Assembly (NCBI GenBank): GCA_041694515.1
Contig: JASMSZ010000120.1
Span: forward strand, 1-14,591
Length of the DNA: 14,591 nt
Reading direction: 5' to 3'
From: Halanaerobium sp041694515
GTDB lineage: Bacteria > Bacillota > Halanaerobiia > Halanaerobiales > Halanaerobiaceae
In this document: positions 12,057 to 14,591 of the stretch, piece after piece
Position numbering within the stretch: the first letter of the stretch is position 1
Layout of the letters: every line of letters starts with the position of its first letter
Notes under the pieces: model-generated
What the model saw: the letters and a program-made list of their open reading frames with translations, nothing else
Database searches by the model: none
Told to the model about the DNA's origin: nothing
Program-made: the position numbers and the translations under genes

Positions 12057-14591
12057 TTAATTACTTTTTTGCTTCTCTGCTTCAATAACATCAGCACAGC
12101 GCTGACAAATATCTTCATGTTCTTCAAGTTTTCCAACTGTTTCGTCATACTTCCAGCAGCGGTCACATTTCTTCCCTCTGGCCTCACTAACTTTAACCAG
12201 AACAGAACTTTCCTCACCCTGATGAACATTTTCGGGATTTAAGTCACTGTTTAATTCAGCTTGAGAGACAATAAATAAGTCAGCTAACTGGCCAATTTCT
12301 GATTCTAATAGCTGCTGCTGTTCTTTATCAGCACTATTAAGTTCTACCATTGCTTCTAAAGAATTACCTATTTTTTTATCCGCTCTCGCTAATTCTAATG
12401 CTTTAGAAACATCTTTTCTAATAGCAAGCAGTTTATCCCACTTAGCTGTTAGCTTCTGATCATAGTAATCTTCTTTTACCTCAGGCCAATCTGTTAAAAA
12501 TACGCTTTCCTCAGACTTCATCTTCTCAGGTAAGAACTGCCACACCTCTTCAGAAGTATGTGGAGTTATAGGAGCAAGAGTTACTACAAGAGCCATCATA
12601 ATATCATATAAGGTGCTCTGAGCAGCTCTACGGCTTAAAGAGTCAGTTCCATCAGTATATAAACGGTCTTTAGTTATGTCCATATAAAGTGAGCTCATCT
12701 CAACAGTACAGAAATTATGAACATCATGGTAAACACGGTGATATTCATATTTTTCAAAAGCTAAAGTAACTTTTTTAACTAATTCCTGCAGACGAATCAT
12801 AATCCAGCGATCTAATTCTCTGCGGTCTTGATATTCAACATAATTTTCTTCACTATCAAAGTCGCTGATATTACCTAGAATAAAGCGATAAGTATTTCTA
12901 ATCCTTCTATAGGCTTCAGAACTCTGCTTTAAAATATCATCTGATACTCTAACATCATTTTTGAAGTCAGAGGAGGCAACCCATAATCTTAAAATATCAG
13001 CACCATACTGATCGATTACTTTATGGGGAGAAACTACATTTCCTCTGGACTTAGACATCTTATTACCCTTTTTATCTACAGTAAAACCATTGGTAATTAC
13101 TTCTTTATAGGGGGCTGTACCCTCAGTTGCAACTGCAGTTAGAAGAGAAGAATTAAACCAGCCGCGATACTGATCTGTACCTTCCAGATAAACCTGAGCC
13201 GGCCAGCTCAAATAATCTCTGGCTTCTAAAACAGCTTTATGGCTGGATCCGGAATCAAACCAAACATCCATAATATCTTCTTCTTTTGTGAAATGCTTAC
13301 CACCACAGTGTGGACAGCTATAATTTTCCGGTAACAATTCTGCAGCAGATTTTTCATACCAGGAAGATGATCCTTCATCTGCAAAAATAGTTTTAACTGA
13401 ATCTAAGGTATCATCATTAATAACTGCTTCTCCACAATCACCACAGAAGAAAATAGGAATTGGAACACCCCATTTTTTCTGACGGGAAATACACCAGTCT
13501 GAGCGCTCAGAAATCATATCGCTCATTCTCTCTTCTCCCCAGTCTGGATACCAGTCAACATCAGCAATTGCAGCCAGAGTTTCTTCTTTAATTGCATCAA
13601 TAGACGCAAACCATTGATCTGTAGCTCTAAAAATCAAGTTGCTCTTACAGCGCCAGCAGTGGGGATAACGATGGTCAATAAAACTTAGATCCATCAGCAG
13701 ATTTTTTTCTTTCAATTTATCAGTAACCATTATATTTGCTTCCTCATAATGTTTTCCTGCAAAATCTCCAGCCTCTTCGGTAAAGTAACCTTTATTATCC
13801 ATCGGAGCATAAACTTCTAAATCATATTCTTGGCCGACAACAAAGTCATCATGACCATGCCCTGGTGCAGTATGAATACAACCAGAACCCTGATCTAAAG
13901 TAACATGATCTCCAAGAATCAAAAGAGATTCTCTATCAAAAAATGGATGTTTAGCTCTTTTATTTTCAAGTTCTCTGCCGCTGAACTCTTCACTAATAAT
14001 CTCATAATCTTCGATATCAGTCTGGTCCATTACAGAATCAACTAATTCTTCAGCCATCACTAATTTTTCTCCATCTACTTCTACCACAACATATGGATAT
14101 TCTGGATGAAAGGCAATTGCCATATTTGAAGGGATTGTCCAGGGAGTTGTTGTCCAAATAACTATATAACTGTCTTTACTGCTTAGAGTAACTCCACCAA
14201 CTTCAACCTCATCAAGCATCGGAAATTTAACAAAAATGGATGGCGCACGGTCATCATCATATTCAACTTCTGCTTCAGCTAGAGCTGTTTCACAGTTCGG
14301 ACACCAATGAACCGGCTTTTTACCACGATAAAATAAATCTTTTTTAGCCATTTCACCAAATACTTCAATCTGTTTTACTTCATAATTTGTGTTTAAAGTC
14401 AAATAAGGATTATCCCATTCTCCCCAAACACCAAGTCTTTTAAACTGATCACGCTGACGATCAATATAATTTAAAGCATAATTAGTACATTTTTCTCTTA
14501 ACTGACTAACTGTAAGCTCAGCTCTTTCTTCATCACTCATCTCACTTGTAACCTGATGTTCGATTGGCAGGCCATGAGTATCCCAACCAGG
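12057..14591 (-). CDS. ileS: Isoleucyl-tRNA synthetase, 5' end missing
   Basis: This class I synthetase charges tRNA-Ile with isoleucine and removes misactivated valine. The frame is open to the right edge, where PGWDTHGLPIE (14559-14591) begins the visible part. About 844 residues are seen; bacterial enzymes have roughly 920-940, so some 80-90 residues including the HIGH signature lie outside. Seen in order: the editing domain with TTPWTIPSN and HTAPGHGHDDF, catalytic-core cysteine clusters (CPNC, CWRC, CGDC, CPHC), the KMSKS loop (13047-13061), the anticodon-binding helical domain, and a C-terminal zinc finger (CDRCWKY, then CQRC) near 12090-12170. The C-terminal finger marks the bacterial type 1 enzyme. 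The upstream control region, commonly a T-box in this group, is outside the window. A strong terminator follows. Confidence 0.97.
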   Translation of the reverse strand, partial: PGWDTHGLPIEHQVTSEMSDEERAELTVSQLREKCTNYALNYIDRQRDQFKRLGVWGEWDNPYLTLNTNYEVKQIEVFGEMAKKDLFYRGKKPVHWCPNCETALAEAEVEYDDDRAPSIFVKFPMLDEVEVGGVTLSSKDSYIVIWTTTPWTIPSNMAIAFHPEYPYVVVEVDGEKLVMAEELVDSVMDQTDIEDYEIISEEFSGRELENKRAKHPFFDRESLLILGDHVTLDQGSGCIHTAPGHGHDDFVVGQEYDLEVYAPMDNKGYFTEEAGDFAGKHYEEANIMVTDKLKEKNLLMDLSFIDHRYPHCWRCKSNLIFRATDQWFASIDAIKEETLAAIADVDWYPDWGEERMSDMISERSDWCISRQKKWGVPIPIFFCGDCGEAVINDDTLDSVKTIFADEGSSSWYEKSAAELLPENYSCPHCGGKHFTKEEDIMDVWFDSGSSHKAVLEARDYLSWPAQVYLEGTDQYRGWFNSSLLTAVATEGTAPYKEVITNGFTVDKKGNKMSKSRGNVVSPHKVIDQYGADILRLWVASSDFKNDVRVSDDILKQSSEAYRRIRNTYRFILGNISDFDSEENYVEYQDRRELDRWIMIRLQELVKKVTLAFEKYEYHRVYHDVHNFCTVEMSSLYMDITKDRLYTDGTDSLSRRAAQSTLYDIMMALVVTLAPITPHTSEEVWQFLPEKMKSEESVFLTDWPEVKEDYYDQKLTAKWDKLLAIRKDVSKALELARADKKIGNSLEAMVELNSADKEQQQLLESEIGQLADLFIVSQAELNSDLNPENVHQGEESSVLVKVSEARGKKCDRCWKYDETVGKLEEHEDICQRCADVIEAEKQKSN

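Noticed and set aside
12023..12229. Minus-strand open frame overlapping the end of ileS in another frame
   Set aside because: Overlaps the conserved zinc-finger end of IleRS and the terminator; no ribosome site or family match.

Overview
The window is AT-rich, tightly packed bacterial DNA. The gene set (a bacterial V/A-type ATPase operon, an OmpR-type two-component system, a zinc-finger IleRS, a MATE transporter) and the low-GC codon use suggest an anaerobic Firmicutes-like bacterium. A halophilic Halanaerobium-type organism is my best guess, but this rests on impression and not on a search.

Layout, left to right on the + strand: (1) the 3' part of a rightward MATE-family transporter (1-1109), cut by the window edge. 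(2) A hairpin at 1116-1150 between two convergent transcription units, usable as a terminator from both sides. (3) A long leftward operon whose transcription order is: response regulator (11835-11155), histidine kinase (11162-9759), then V/A-ATPase genes atpH (9743-9423), atpC (9417-8362), atpI (8359-6440), atpK (6409-5990), atpF (5979-5668), atpE (5579-4968), atpA (4936-3164), atpB (3149-1755) and atpD (1774-1154). (4) A leader with an extended -10 and two inverted repeats (11836-12004). (5) A strong terminator (12005-12035) for the leftward isoleucyl-tRNA synthetase gene (12057-14591), which lacks its 5' end at the right window edge.

The nine atp genes supply a complete rotary enzyme. A and B form the catalytic head, D and F the central shaft, C the shaft-to-ring socket, E and H the peripheral stalks, K the ion-carrying ring, and I the membrane stator. 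No gap between the kinase and atpH holds a terminator, so the two-component system and the ATPase are probably read as one transcript. That would make the ATPase a likely member of this system's own regulon.

The most unusual non-coding structure is an 88-bp spacer between atpF and atpE, where neighbouring genes are separated by 2-31 bp. It holds two exact 14-bp direct repeats 59 bp apart enclosing hairpin-forming sequence. It looks like a small insertion or duplication. No CRISPR array, phage, transposase, tRNA or rRNA is visible, and no stretch over 300 bases lacks a gene.
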